Shown here piece by piece: positions 47,231-56,543 of a stretch of DNA of 64,000 bases. Location: the NCBI GenBank assembly GCA_038257155.1, contig JBBSJP010000019.1, forward strand, positions 9,277 to 73,276, written 5' to 3'. Both the position numbers and the translations under genes were made by a program. The notes below the pieces were generated by a model. That model was given only the letters and a program-made list of their open reading frames with translations. It was not told where the DNA came from and made no database searches. Position 1 is the stretch's first letter, and each line of letters starts with the position of its first letter. This DNA is from JANJTY01 sp038257155. Its GTDB lineage: Bacteria; Pseudomonadota; Gammaproteobacteria; Xanthomonadales; Xanthomonadaceae.

Positions 47231-48631
47231 ATGGATGCCATGCCCCCTTTTGATGCCGAGTTGCTGCGCCGTTACGACCGGCCTGGCCCTCGCTACACCT
47301 CCTACCCGACCGCGCCACAGTTCGGCATCGGATTCGATGAGGACTGCTTCCGCGAGGTCGCGCGACGCAGCAACGAGGATCCGATTCCCCGCCGCCTGTC
47401 GCTGTACGCGCATATTCCCTACTGTCACAGCCCCTGCTTCTATTGCGGCTGCAACAAGATCATCACCCGCGATCCGGCCAAGGGCGAGGCCTATCTGCGG
47501 CATTTGCAGCGCGAGATCGAGCGCGTGGCGCCGCTATTCGACCGCGATCGCGACGTGATCCAGCTGCACCTTGGCGGAGGAACCCCGAACTTCCTCAGCC
47601 CGGAACAGCTTGGTGAATTGATCGACAGCTTTGGCCGGCACTTTCATTTCAGCCCCAGTGCCGAGCGCGACTTCTCCATCGAGATCGATCCGCGCCATGT
47701 GACGCCGGACGAGATCCACATGCTGTCGGTGATCGGCTTCAATCGCGCCAGCCTGGGTGTGCAGGACTTCGACCCGGAGGTGCAGCGCGCGGTAAACCGA
47801 ATCCAGAGCGTGGAAGAGACCCTTGCGGTGATCACCGCCTGTCGCGAGGCCGGATTCCGCTCGGTCAACGTCGACCTGATCTATGGCCTGCCAAAGCAGA
47901 ATCTGGCCGGCTTTGGCCGCACGCTCGACACGGTGATTGCTGCACGCCCCGATCGCCTCGCGGTCTACAGCTACGCCCACTTGCCCGAGATGTTCAAGCC
48001 GCAGCGCCAGATAAAGGCGGAAGACCTGTGCAGCGCGGAAGACAAGCTCGCCCTGCTGCAGCTGGCGATCGAAAAGCTCTCTGCCGCCGGCTACCGCTAC
48101 ATCGGCATGGACCACTTCGCACTGCCAGACGACGACCTGTCGGTGGCGCAACAGAACGGCAGCCTGCAGCGAAATTTCATGGGCTACACCACGCATGCCG
48201 AGACTGACCTGATCGGCCTGGGAGTCAGCTCGATCAGCCATATCGGCGACAGCTTCAGCCAGAATCACCGTGATCTGCCGAGCTATGAGGCCGCGCTGGA
48301 TGCCGGGCGGCTGCCGATCTGGCGCGGCATCACCCTGGACGCCGACGATGTGCTGCGTGCCGACCTGATTCAGCAGCTGATGTGTCAGGGCGAAATCGCC
48401 ATCGCGTCCCTGGAGGAGCGCCACAATATTGATTTTGCGGCGTACTTTGCCGATGCGCTGACCCGCCTGCAGCCCCTGGTAACCGATGGTTTGGTTGAAG
48501 TCGATCACCAATTCATCCGCGCGACCTCGCGCGGACGCATGCTGCTGCGTATCATCGCGATGTGCTTCGACCGTTATCTCCAGACTCCCAAGGTATTGAA
48601 CGCCGCGCCGCGGTTTTCGCGCGCCATCTGA
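47231..48631 (+). CDS. hemN: Oxygen-independent coproporphyrinogen III oxidase
   Basis: Radical-SAM enzyme of anaerobic heme synthesis (466 residues). The 4Fe-4S ligand motif is CX3CX2CXC at Cys65, 69, 72 and 74 (PYCHSPCFYCGC). Also PRYTSYPTAPQF, HLGGGTPNFL and the C-terminal HemN domain. The first ATG is 47231; a second at 47240 is in frame. No Shine-Dalgarno is visible before either. The FNR box upstream fits known anaerobic control. Confidence 0.96.
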   Translation: MDAMPPFDAELLRRYDRPGPRYTSYPTAPQFGIGFDEDCFREVARRSNEDPIPRRLSLYAHIPYCHSPCFYCGCNKIITRDPAKGEAYLRHLQREIERVAPLFDRDRDVIQLHLGGGTPNFLSPEQLGELIDSFGRHFHFSPSAERDFSIEIDPRHVTPDEIHMLSVIGFNRASLGVQDFDPEVQRAVNRIQSVEETLAVITACREAGFRSVNVDLIYGLPKQNLAGFGRTLDTVIAARPDRLAVYSYAHLPEMFKPQRQIKAEDLCSAEDKLALLQLAIEKLSAAGYRYIGMDHFALPDDDLSVAQQNGSLQRNFMGYTTHAETDLIGLGVSSISHIGDSFSQNHRDLPSYEAALDAGRLPIWRGITLDADDVLRADLIQQLMCQGEIAIASLEERHNIDFAAYFADALTRLQPLVTDGLVEVDHQFIRATSRGRMLLRIIAMCFDRYLQTPKVLNAAPRFSRAI

Positions 48632-48656
48632 CTGCGCCGTATCCGGGGCGGGTCGC

Positions 48657-49409
48657 ATGACGCCGTCGATCGGGGCGCGCCCGCGCCCCAATCCGATCGC
48701 CGACGATGGCGATTCACTGCATTTCTGCAGTACTTGCGCATTCAGTTCGGCCTGCCGGGCGGAGGGTTATGGCAAGGCCCAACTCGAGGAGCTGCACTGC
48801 CTCGTCGAGCACATTGGCCCCTTCCACGCCGGCGACCACATTTTTCGCGAGGGTGATCCGTTCAATGCCATTGCTGCGGTGCGGGCAGGTACGGTCAAGA
48901 CCTATGTGATCGATCCGGCCGGGCGCGAGCAGGTGCAGGGATTTTTCCTGCCCGGCGAGGTGATCGGCCTCAGCGCAATCCACTCGGCGCGCTACCCCTG
49001 CAATGCCATCGCCCTGGATACGGTCACCCTGTGTCGCTTCTCGTTCCCGATGATGGCTACCCTGGCGACCAAGATGCCCGGTCTGCAGACGCAGCTGTTC
49101 AGCCTGCTCAGCCAGGACATCGGCAAGGCCAGCCTGCTGGCGGGTGATTACAGCGCCGACGAGCGCATGGCGGCATTCCTGATAGCACTGTCGCGGCGCT
49201 ATGCGGCGCGTGGCTTCTCGGCCAACCGCTTCGCGTTGACCATGGCGCGCACCGACATCGCCAATTACCTGCGTCTGGCGGCCGAAACCGTCAGTCGGGT
49301 GTTGCGCCGCTTCCAGGACGATGGCCTGATCCGGGTCGAACGGCGTGAGGTCGAAATCACCGACGCCGGCCGGCTGCAGGCATTGGCACGGCAGGTGCTG
49401 CGCGACTGA
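48657..49409 (+). CDS. fnr: FNR-type oxygen-sensing transcription regulator
   Basis: Crp/Fnr-family regulator of 250 residues. Four Cys at 24, 27, 33 and 126 match E. coli FNR Cys20, 23, 29 and 122 with a constant offset of four, so a 4Fe-4S sensor is expected. The cNMP-like beta roll has EQVQGFFLPGEVIGLSAI, and the HTH ETVSRVLRRF keeps the residues that read TTGAT-N4-ATCAA. It follows hemN by 25 bases and probably activates it. Confidence 0.95.
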   Translation: MTPSIGARPRPNPIADDGDSLHFCSTCAFSSACRAEGYGKAQLEELHCLVEHIGPFHAGDHIFREGDPFNAIAAVRAGTVKTYVIDPAGREQVQGFFLPGEVIGLSAIHSARYPCNAIALDTVTLCRFSFPMMATLATKMPGLQTQLFSLLSQDIGKASLLAGDYSADERMAAFLIALSRRYAARGFSANRFALTMARTDIANYLRLAAETVSRVLRRFQDDGLIRVERREVEITDAGRLQALARQVLRD

Positions 49410-49446
49410 CTGCGTACCGGACTTGGGTCAGACATCCTTCTGTAGG

Positions 49447-49571
49447 CGTAGGTCGGCTCAAGCCGCGCAGCGGTGGAGCCGACGTTACGGAACCGGAAAG
49501 CGCGCGTCGGATCCGCGTCGTGAACCGTTGTGGCGCTGTTTGGTGTTCGGCGACGCTTGATCCGACCTACG
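49447..49571. repeat. Small palindromic element with 10-bp terminal inverted repeats
   Basis: CGTAGGTCGG (49447-49456) is the exact reverse complement of CCGACCTACG (49562-49571), bounding about 125 bases. Its left part contains the hairpin GTCGGCTC...GAGCCGAC. No transposase is present, so it resembles a REP/MITE-like extragenic element. It accounts for much of the gap between fnr and purD. Confidence 0.6.
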
Positions 49572-49584
49572 GGCAGGCTGGCGC

Positions 49585-49618
49585 AGGTCGGCTCAAGCCG
49601 CGCAGCGGCGGAGCCGAC
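49585..49618. repeat. Second copy of the REP-like hairpin
   Basis: This 34-base segment is 33/34 identical to 49450-49483 and again folds as GTCGGCTC/GAGCCGAC around a central GCCGCGCAGCGG. It lies 14 bases past the first element, so the unit is repeated in tandem within one intergenic region. Confidence 0.65.
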
Positions 49619-49661
49619 AAGGCGGCAACCGGCAGGTCGATGGAGTTGAATCCCGCCACGT

Positions 49662-49667
49662 TACAAT
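49662..49667 (+). promoter_or_regulatory. Candidate -10 element of purD
   Basis: TACAAT lies 30 bases before the purD start codon, predicting a very short leader. No good -35 hexamer is seen at the normal spacing. Confidence 0.35.
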
Positions 49668-49696
49668 GGCGCTCTTCGCTATCAACTCGGAACGCC

Positions 49697-50989
49697 ATGA
49701 AACTGCTGGTGATCGGTAACGGCGGGCGTGAACATGCCCTGGCCTGGAAACTGGCGTCGTCGCCGCGCGTGACCGAGGTGCTGGTGGCGCCAGGCAATGC
49801 CGGAACGGCGCGCGAGCCGCGTTGCCGCAATGTCGATGTGGCGGCTGCCGATCTCGATGGCCTGCTGGCCCTGGCACAACGCGAGGCGGTCGACCTGACC
49901 GTGGTCGGTCCAGAGGTGCCGCTGGTCGCTGGCGTGGTCGACCGGTTCCGCGCCGCAGGTCTGCGCTGCTTCGGGCCACGCCGGGTGGCTGCCCAGCTGG
50001 AAGGCTCGAAGGCCTTCAGCAAGGATTTCCTCGCCCGGCATCGCATTCCGACCGCGCACTACGCGGTGTTCACCGAATTGAAGCCGGCGCTCGACTACGT
50101 GCGCCGACACGGCGCACCGATCGTGATCAAGGCCGATGGCCTGGCCGCCGGCAAGGGCGTGGTGGTAGCGCTCACCCTGGCCGATGCCGAGCAAGCCCTG
50201 CACGACATGCTCGGCGCCAAGGCGCTGGGTGAGGCCTCGGCGCGCGTGGTGGTTGAAGAGTTCCTGGAAGGCGAAGAGGCCAGCTACATCGTCATCAGCG
50301 ATGGCCGCAACTACATTCCCTTCGCCAGCAGCCAGGACCACAAGCGTCGCGACCAGGGTGATCTGGGCCCGAACACCGGCGGCATGGGTGCTTATTCACC
50401 GGCGCCGGTGGTGACAGCGCAGATCGAGGAGCGCATCCAGCGCGAAGTGATCGAGCCGACCCTGGCCGGAATGGCCGCGGAGGGCGCCCCTTTCGTGGGT
50501 TTTCTCTATGCCGGCGTGATGGTGGCAAAGGATGGCACCCCGAAAGTGCTGGAGTTCAACGTGCGCTTCGGCGATCCGGAAACCCAGCCGATCATGCTGC
50601 GGCTCAAGTCCGACCTGCTCGATCTGATCGAGGGTGCACTGGATGGCCGCCTCGACAAGCTGCATGCGGCCTGGGATCCGCGCCCGGCGTTGGGCGTGGT
50701 GGTGGCAGCGCAGGGCTACCCCGGTCGGGTGCGCAGCGGAGATGTGATCGAAGGACTGGATGCCAAGCTGGGCGCCAATGCCAAGGTGTTCCACGCTGGC
50801 ACCCGGCTGGATGACAAGGGGCGCGTGATTACCGCCGGCGGTCGGGTGCTGTGCGTCTGCGGCATCGGCGCATCTGTCGCCGAAGCCGCGCAGCGGGCGT
50901 ATGCGGCGAGCCGCGGCATCCGCTTCGAGGGCGGTTTCCAACGGCCCGACATCGGCTACCGCGCGATCCAGCGCGAGCGTCAGGCCTGA
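49697..50989 (+). CDS. purD: Phosphoribosylamine--glycine ligase
   Basis: Second enzyme of purine synthesis, an ATP-grasp ligase joining phosphoribosylamine and glycine (430 residues). Signatures: KLLVIGNGGREHALAW, VGPEVPLVAGV, IVIKADGLAAGKGVVVA and LGPNTGGMGAYSPAPVV. The start is set by the family N-terminus; longer frames upstream read through the repeat element. No purH is adjacent. Confidence 0.97.
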   Translation: MKLLVIGNGGREHALAWKLASSPRVTEVLVAPGNAGTAREPRCRNVDVAAADLDGLLALAQREAVDLTVVGPEVPLVAGVVDRFRAAGLRCFGPRRVAAQLEGSKAFSKDFLARHRIPTAHYAVFTELKPALDYVRRHGAPIVIKADGLAAGKGVVVALTLADAEQALHDMLGAKALGEASARVVVEEFLEGEEASYIVISDGRNYIPFASSQDHKRRDQGDLGPNTGGMGAYSPAPVVTAQIEERIQREVIEPTLAGMAAEGAPFVGFLYAGVMVAKDGTPKVLEFNVRFGDPETQPIMLRLKSDLLDLIEGALDGRLDKLHAAWDPRPALGVVVAAQGYPGRVRSGDVIEGLDAKLGANAKVFHAGTRLDDKGRVITAGGRVLCVCGIGASVAEAAQRAYAASRGIRFEGGFQRPDIGYRAIQRERQA

Positions 50990-51070
50990 TCGGAGACACG
51001 CTGCTCGAATCGAGGGCCTTGCTCCAGCCAGCAATGGCAGGATACCGAACCTGATTCCTGCGCTGCCGCC

Positions 51071-51967
51071 ATGAGTGCCAATCCCAACCTGCGTGCCGCC
51101 CTGGCGATGCTTGTCGCTGTGGCGCTGTTTTCCGTCATGGACGCGTTCCTCAAGCTGCTCGCGCCGCACTACCCACTACTGCAGATCGCAACGATGCGTG
51201 GCCTGGCTTCGCTGCCCCTGGTGCTTGTGTGGGCGCTCGCTACCGTGGGCGGGCGAGCCCTGTTCCGGGTGCGCTGGTCGCTGCACCTGCTGCGCGGCGT
51301 GCTGGCCGTGGTGATGATTTCCCTGTTCGCGTTCGGGCTACGCAGCCTGCCGCTGTCGACGGCGTATTCGCTGTTCTTTGTGGCGCCACTGGTGATTACC
51401 GCGCTCTCGGTGCCCCTGCTCGGCGAACAGGTCGGGCCGCGCCGCTGGGCGGCGATCGTGGTTGGTCTGATTGGCGTGCTGGTGGTGCTGCGACCGAGCA
51501 GTGACGGCATGTTTACCCTGTCCGGTTTGGCCGTGCTGGGCGCGGCGGCGGCCTACGCGGTGTCTGCGATCTCGGTGCGCATCCTGGGGCGCAGTGACAG
51601 CACCCAGGCCATGGTGGTGTGGACCCTGGCGATCATGGCGCTGCTGGCCGGTGTTGCAGCTGCGCCCGACTGGCAGCCGATCGCCGACGCGCACTGGCCC
51701 CTTTTGGCCGGGCTTGGGCTTACCGGCGCACTGGGTCAGTACGCCATCACCGAGGCCTTCAGTCGCGGCGAGGCATCGGTTGTTGCGCCGCTTGAGTACA
51801 CCGCCCTGCTCTGGGGCGTGGGGCTGGACCTGTTGCTGTGGCAGGTGCTACCCGATCGCATCACCCTGCTCGGCGCTGGCATCATCATCGCCAGCGGCAT
51901 TTACCTGCTGCACCGCGAGCGGGTACGCACGGCCCAGGCGCGATTGAGTCAGGTTGCGCCGCCCTGA
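51071..51967 (+). CDS. EamA/RhaT family DMT transporter
   Basis: Ten-helix drug/metabolite transporter (298 residues) built from two EamA repeats, the first with LFSVMDAFLKLLAP and LPLSTAYSLFFVAPL, the second with ITEAFSRGEASVVAPLEY. Likely an inner-membrane metabolite exporter; the substrate is unknown. Its 3' end overlaps the converging tyrA gene by 19 bases. Confidence 0.9.
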   Translation: MSANPNLRAALAMLVAVALFSVMDAFLKLLAPHYPLLQIATMRGLASLPLVLVWALATVGGRALFRVRWSLHLLRGVLAVVMISLFAFGLRSLPLSTAYSLFFVAPLVITALSVPLLGEQVGPRRWAAIVVGLIGVLVVLRPSSDGMFTLSGLAVLGAAAAYAVSAISVRILGRSDSTQAMVVWTLAIMALLAGVAAAPDWQPIADAHWPLLAGLGLTGALGQYAITEAFSRGEASVVAPLEYTALLWGVGLDLLLWQVLPDRITLLGAGIIIASGIYLLHRERVRTAQARLSQVAPP

Positions 51968-52824
51968 GGCGGCGATTGCATCCGACCCAGCAGTGCCGCG
52001 CTTTCTTTCAGCAGTGCTGGCGCCAGGTCGCCAAAGTGCTGGCGCGCAGCGCCAAAGCGCTCGATCAAGGCCTCGCGCCTACCCTCGCGCAGCAGCCCCA
52101 GCAGTTCGTCGAGTGCATCGCGGTAACTTTCGATCAGCTCCGGAAGATCTTCTGCCTGCAGCATGATGTCGGCATACAGCGCGGGATCCTGCGCAAACAG
52201 TCGGCCGACCATGCCCAGCTCGAGCCGGTAAATCGGTGAGGAAAGGCGCAACAGCTGATGCAGGTCGGCCTGCTCGCGTTGCAGGAACAAGCCGTAAGCA
52301 ATGCTGGTGAAGTGACGCATGGCCTGGATCACCTGCATGGCCTGGTCATGCCGTTCGGCAGTCTCTTCACCGAGGCGTGCGCCCCAGCCGCTGATCAGGT
52401 CGAGCAGCCACTGGTAGCGGGCCGGATCGCGGCCGTGGCAGACCACCACCAGCTGTCCCGCCAAGCTGCGCACGTCCGGCCCGAACATTGGATGCAAGCC
52501 AACCACCGGGCCGGGATGCGCGGCCAGCATCGCGGACAGCGGCGCGCGCTTTATGCTGGTGATGTCGGCCAGCACGCAGTCGGATGGCAGCTCCGGTAAC
52601 GCGGCTATGAGGTCACAGGTGCGTTCGATCGGCACGGCCAGCAGCACCAGGGCCGCGTTGGCAGTGCGCTCGATGGCGAATGCGGCATCGCCGGCCTCAA
52701 GCGACTCAACACGATGCCCGGCGGCGCGGAACAGCGTTGAAAACAGACGTCCCATGGCGCCGCCGCCGCCGACGATGGTGATTGATCGGTCGGCTCGGCT
52801 CATCGGCGCGTTCGCGACGCTCAT
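51949..52824 (-). CDS. tyrA: Prephenate dehydrogenase, monofunctional
   Basis: Tyrosine pathway enzyme (291 residues) oxidising prephenate to 4-hydroxyphenylpyruvate. The Rossmann loop VGGGGAMGR, LHPMFGPDVRSLAGQ, QAMRHFTSIAYGL and SSPIYRLELGMVGRLFAQDP follow E. coli TyrA closely, but the N-terminal chorismate mutase domain is absent. It overlaps the upstream GGDEF gene by four bases and the converging transporter by 19. Confidence 0.93.
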   Translation of the reverse strand: MSVANAPMSRADRSITIVGGGGAMGRLFSTLFRAAGHRVESLEAGDAAFAIERTANAALVLLAVPIERTCDLIAALPELPSDCVLADITSIKRAPLSAMLAAHPGPVVGLHPMFGPDVRSLAGQLVVVCHGRDPARYQWLLDLISGWGARLGEETAERHDQAMQVIQAMRHFTSIAYGLFLQREQADLHQLLRLSSPIYRLELGMVGRLFAQDPALYADIMLQAEDLPELIESYRDALDELLGLLREGRREALIERFGAARQHFGDLAPALLKESAALLGRMQSPPQGGAT

Positions 52825-54041
52825 GGGGCAATTCCTGCGGCCAGCGGCTCCCGGCCCGGCGGCTCGTCGGTTTCGGCCATGTCCTGCTCGTTCTGGCCGT
52901 CACCATCGGCTGTCTCCACGCGATTCCTTCCGCCCTGCTTGGCCCGGTAAAGCGCCGCATCGGCTCGCGCGACCAGCGTGCTTGGTGCCTCTGGGCCCTC
53001 CAGCGTCGCCACGCCAATGCTGATGGTGATGCGAATCGCGTCACCGTCTCCCGTCTCGACGCGGGACTCGGCGGTGCGCCGCCGGATCCGTTCAGCGACA
53101 TGACGTGCCGCTGCAACATCGGTGCCGGGAAGGATGGCGAGGAACTCCTCGCCGCCAAAGCGCACGCCGAGATCTTCGCCGCGCAGTTCACCGCGCAGAA
53201 TTCCCGCAGTCTCGACCAGGACCAGATCACCTGCCGCGTGGCCCCAGGTATCGTTCACGACCTTGAAACGATCAAGATCGAGCATCAGTACCGACAGCGG
53301 CGTGCCGCTGCGGCGCGCGCGTGCAACTTCAGAACCAAGGCGATCAAGCGCGGCACGCCGGTTGGCAAGCCCGGTCAGTGCATCATGCGCGGCGTCGCGG
53401 CGCGCCGAAAGCAGGCTCAGCAGCAGGCTGAACTGCGCGCTCGCAGCCCTGGTCGAGATCGCCAGCAGCAGGGCCATCCACCAAAGGTCGCCAACGAGGC
53501 CGAACTGCGATCCCTGTTCCGACGCAAGCAGCGCCGCGGCGCGCGATCCAAGCAGCACCGCGCCTATCAGCAGCGTGTGCATCGCGGGCAGCGGAAACAG
53601 CGCCAGCTGGGAGAGCAGCACGAAGGGAAACAGTCCGTAGCCCACTACCAGCACCGGTGCGGTTCCGACGGGTAGCGCCGATTGCATGGCACAAAAGGCC
53701 AGGCATTGGCCCAGCACCAGCGCCACCAATGCAACCATGGTCCAGGACATCGTGCCCGCGCGGCGCATATGCCATGCGATCAGCAGCAGGCCGACGCACA
53801 TCGCCAGCCGGATCAGCAGCAGGTCGAAAAAATCGGGGCTGGACAGTCCGGCCGCATCCAGCGGAATCCAGACCAGCATGAGCACTGCAAGTACGCGTGC
53901 CAGCAGCCCTACGCGATGTCGCAGAAGGCGCTCGTGAAAGGCATGTTGCAGCGGATCGATATGACGGCCAAGCAAAAGGCTCGACCACGGCAACAGCCGT
54001 TGGTGTTCCGCAGTTGCCTGCGATTCCGAATCCTCCAGCAT
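52821..54041 (-). CDS. Membrane GGDEF diguanylate cyclase
   Basis: Protein of 406 residues: six predicted membrane helices (about 43-210) followed by a GGDEF domain (about 225-385) that makes c-di-GMP. The active site GGEEF is intact, and RGED nine residues before it forms the RxxD inhibitory site, so product feedback is expected. The metal-binding DLDRFK motif is present. The sensor region is not a known named domain. The stop overlaps the tyrA start (ATGA). Confidence 0.92.
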   Translation of the reverse strand: MLEDSESQATAEHQRLLPWSSLLLGRHIDPLQHAFHERLLRHRVGLLARVLAVLMLVWIPLDAAGLSSPDFFDLLLIRLAMCVGLLLIAWHMRRAGTMSWTMVALVALVLGQCLAFCAMQSALPVGTAPVLVVGYGLFPFVLLSQLALFPLPAMHTLLIGAVLLGSRAAALLASEQGSQFGLVGDLWWMALLLAISTRAASAQFSLLLSLLSARRDAAHDALTGLANRRAALDRLGSEVARARRSGTPLSVLMLDLDRFKVVNDTWGHAAGDLVLVETAGILRGELRGEDLGVRFGGEEFLAILPGTDVAAARHVAERIRRRTAESRVETGDGDAIRITISIGVATLEGPEAPSTLVARADAALYRAKQGGRNRVETADGDGQNEQDMAETDEPPGREPLAAGIAP

Positions 54042-54186
54042 CGTGCTCTCTCCGTCGCGAGGGATTTGGCGGGCTTACCCGAGCGCATCCCTTCATCGAC
54101 AGTATGCGGCAGCGCGATGGAGTCGCAACTCCACTTGCGCATCGTCAAGTCCGCACCAATCGTCTGCTTGAGGAAGGCGCCGTGCG

Positions 54187-56133
54187 CTACCGTCCAGAAA
54201 CCGCTACGCCCGGTTGCCGTGCCTGACACAGAGCCAACACCTGCGTTTCCAGATAATGGAAATAGCTTTCGATGTAGCTGATGCCATTCTCGCTGTCGAT
54301 CAGGAACGGATTCATCAGGGTATGGCGCAGGATCACCAGGCGATCGGCATCCTCGCGCTCGGCATCCAGGCTCTCGCCGTCGAGTCCAAGGGCGTCGAGC
54401 AGCGACTGGGTTGCCGCACCGCCCAGTGCCTGTGGGCAGAGCGTGGTCATCGAGCCGAAGTACTCGCGCGACTGCAGCGGCGTTCGTGGATCGGCGCGCA
54501 GCGACTGGAACAGGCAGCGCACGAAGCGGTTCATCTCGATCACACTCTGGTTACCGACCGGGTTTAGCGCCAGACAGACGAGGTTGCTGTCGGGTTCGAA
54601 CGGCAGACTGCAGTGCAGCACGCCGGCCAGGCGCGCGGCAAAGCGTGCGCTGGCCGTGCGAAAGGCGGCGGTGGCGCTGATGCTCTCGCGCAGGATCGCA
54701 CCGAAGTTCTGATGATCAAGCGGCAGGACCTGATGGGTCACGTAGACCGCGGCCGCTGCCGCGCCCGGCTTGGAGCCTTCCGGGATGAAGCGACCCAGCT
54801 GACGGAAGCGCTGGAAAAAGTCTCCCTCGTTGGTGGTATCGAAAACATAGTCGGCGTCCTCTGCCAGCAAGGCCATGGCGCGCTGGTCGCGACAGACGAA
54901 GGCACCGGCGCCGTAGGGAATGAATCCCAGCTTGTGCGGATCGACGGTCACCGAATCGACTTCACCCAGCGCGGCGAACGCGGCGTGAACGTCTGCCGAG
55001 GGAAACTCGCCGAGTGCCTCGCGCATGTCCGACAGGGAACGCAGGCTGCCATCGGCTTCACGGAACAGGCTTGCCAGGTAGCCGCCCCAGGCCGCATCCA
55101 CATGCAGGGCGAACCCAAGTCCGCGCTCGGCGAAGCGCGAGCGCGACTGCAGCATGCCCTGCAGCGGATCGATGGTGCCGAACTCGGTGCTGCCGAGAAT
55201 GCCAACCGTCATCAATACAGGTTGCTGCTTGCGCAGGCAGTCTTCCAGGGTTTCATCCAGCGCATCGAGATCCAGGCGCATGCCGCGCTCGGCCACGCGA
55301 CGCAGCTGGTTGCGACCCAGGCCGAGCAATTTGACGGCCTTGCTCCAGGAGTAGTGCGCGGTCACAGGCGCCAGGACCAGCGGCGTGCGCAGCTGCGGAT
55401 GACGGGAAAAGAACTCGGTGAGTCCCAGGGTTTCCATGCGCTCGGCGCCCAAGCGCTCGCCCCAGCGCCGCCGTTCGCGCGCGTCGCGCGGGGCCAGCCA
55501 GCGCTGCCAGCGATCGAGCAGCGCCACGGCTGCCATGGGCGGCAGATTGAATGCCGCCCAGTCGTCCTCCGGCAGAAAGTTCACCGGCGGTGCGGCAGCA
55601 CGCAGCGCCACGGGGAAAGCCTTCAAGGCCAGCGCCAGGCGCATTGCCTGATAGTTGGCGACAGTACCGCCCGAGGTCAGATGACCGAAGGCACAGGCGG
55701 TCCGCGTCGGATCATCGATGAAGCCGAGCATGCGCGCCAGCTGCAGACCCGCCTTCAGCTCCAGGTCGATAGTGACCGGCGCGGCATCCAGGCTGACATT
55801 GTTGGGGTTGTAGGGAAGGGCGAGAAACTGCGCGGCCAGCCCGGGCAACAGCAGGTCGGACACCATGTGGCCGATATAGCGCGGACTGTGGAACGGCACC
55901 GAACGCTTGAAGGCGGCCGACAAGCTGTGCAGTTCGCGCCGCAGCCGCGCTTCGAAGGCCTGGTACTCCGGCTGCTGCGCGGCGCGCGTGGGGATGGCCG
56001 GCGGATCCTCGGGGTGGAAGTTGCGTCGCCAGTACACGTGATCGCGCAGGAATTCGACCACCAGTTTTTCCAGCAGGCCGTCGTTCTCACCGTACGGCCC
56101 GAGGAAGCAGGGATAGAGCGAGGCGTTGCTCAT
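54187..56133 (-). CDS. Pyridoxal-phosphate-dependent decarboxylase
   Basis: Group II PLP decarboxylase family (648 residues). The PLP lysine is Lys401 in VDPHKLGFIPYG. HVDAAWGGY supplies the cofactor Asp, and SGGTVANYQAMRLAL is the phosphate-binding entry. The C-terminal part is long, as in the larger bacterial members. The amino-acid substrate cannot be told from sequence. The ATG at 56133 follows GAGG and overlaps the SirB2 stop (ATGA). A much longer frame upstream is not supported. Confidence 0.88.
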   Translation of the reverse strand: MSNASLYPCFLGPYGENDGLLEKLVVEFLRDHVYWRRNFHPEDPPAIPTRAAQQPEYQAFEARLRRELHSLSAAFKRSVPFHSPRYIGHMVSDLLLPGLAAQFLALPYNPNNVSLDAAPVTIDLELKAGLQLARMLGFIDDPTRTACAFGHLTSGGTVANYQAMRLALALKAFPVALRAAAPPVNFLPEDDWAAFNLPPMAAVALLDRWQRWLAPRDARERRRWGERLGAERMETLGLTEFFSRHPQLRTPLVLAPVTAHYSWSKAVKLLGLGRNQLRRVAERGMRLDLDALDETLEDCLRKQQPVLMTVGILGSTEFGTIDPLQGMLQSRSRFAERGLGFALHVDAAWGGYLASLFREADGSLRSLSDMREALGEFPSADVHAAFAALGEVDSVTVDPHKLGFIPYGAGAFVCRDQRAMALLAEDADYVFDTTNEGDFFQRFRQLGRFIPEGSKPGAAAAAVYVTHQVLPLDHQNFGAILRESISATAAFRTASARFAARLAGVLHCSLPFEPDSNLVCLALNPVGNQSVIEMNRFVRCLFQSLRADPRTPLQSREYFGSMTTLCPQALGGAATQSLLDALGLDGESLDAEREDADRLVILRHTLMNPFLIDSENGISYIESYFHYLETQVLALCQARQPGVAVSGR

Positions 56134-56525
56134 GCCAGGAACCTCGCAAAAAAGCCCAGCGGATGGTGGGCGACCGCCACGCTGTACATGAAACCGAAGC
56201 AGGCCAGCGCCGCGAAATACCAGAGGGCCTGGTGCGTGCGCGCCCGGCGCAGTGCAAGAACACCCAGAACCACATACAGCACCAGCAGGGCAAGCTTCGC
56301 GCCCAACCATGGCACGGCGAATGGATTGATCTTCAGCACCACCAGCAGCATCAGCGCAGCGGTCAGCAGGCAGGTGTCGATGCTGTAGCTGAGGTAGCGC
56401 AGCGGCGCGGCGTTCGCCCAGCGTTGCCCCAGTAGCACCGCCAGACCGCGCAGCGCGAACAGTCCACCGCTGCCGAGCACCAGGACGATGTGGGCGAGTT
56501 TGATCTGCGCGTAGAACTCGATCAT
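56130..56525 (-). CDS. SirB2-family membrane protein
   Basis: Small four-helix membrane protein (131 residues) with the SirB motif IKLAHIVLVLGSGGLFALRG at the start and INPFAVPWLGAKLALLVLYV in the middle. The family is annotated as an invasion-regulator homologue but its biochemical role is unknown. It lies between nnrS and the decarboxylase on the same strand. Confidence 0.85.
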   Translation of the reverse strand: MIEFYAQIKLAHIVLVLGSGGLFALRGLAVLLGQRWANAAPLRYLSYSIDTCLLTAALMLLVVLKINPFAVPWLGAKLALLVLYVVLGVLALRRARTHQALWYFAALACFGFMYSVAVAHHPLGFFARFLA

Positions 56526-56543
56526 GCGGTGGCTCTCGGATGG

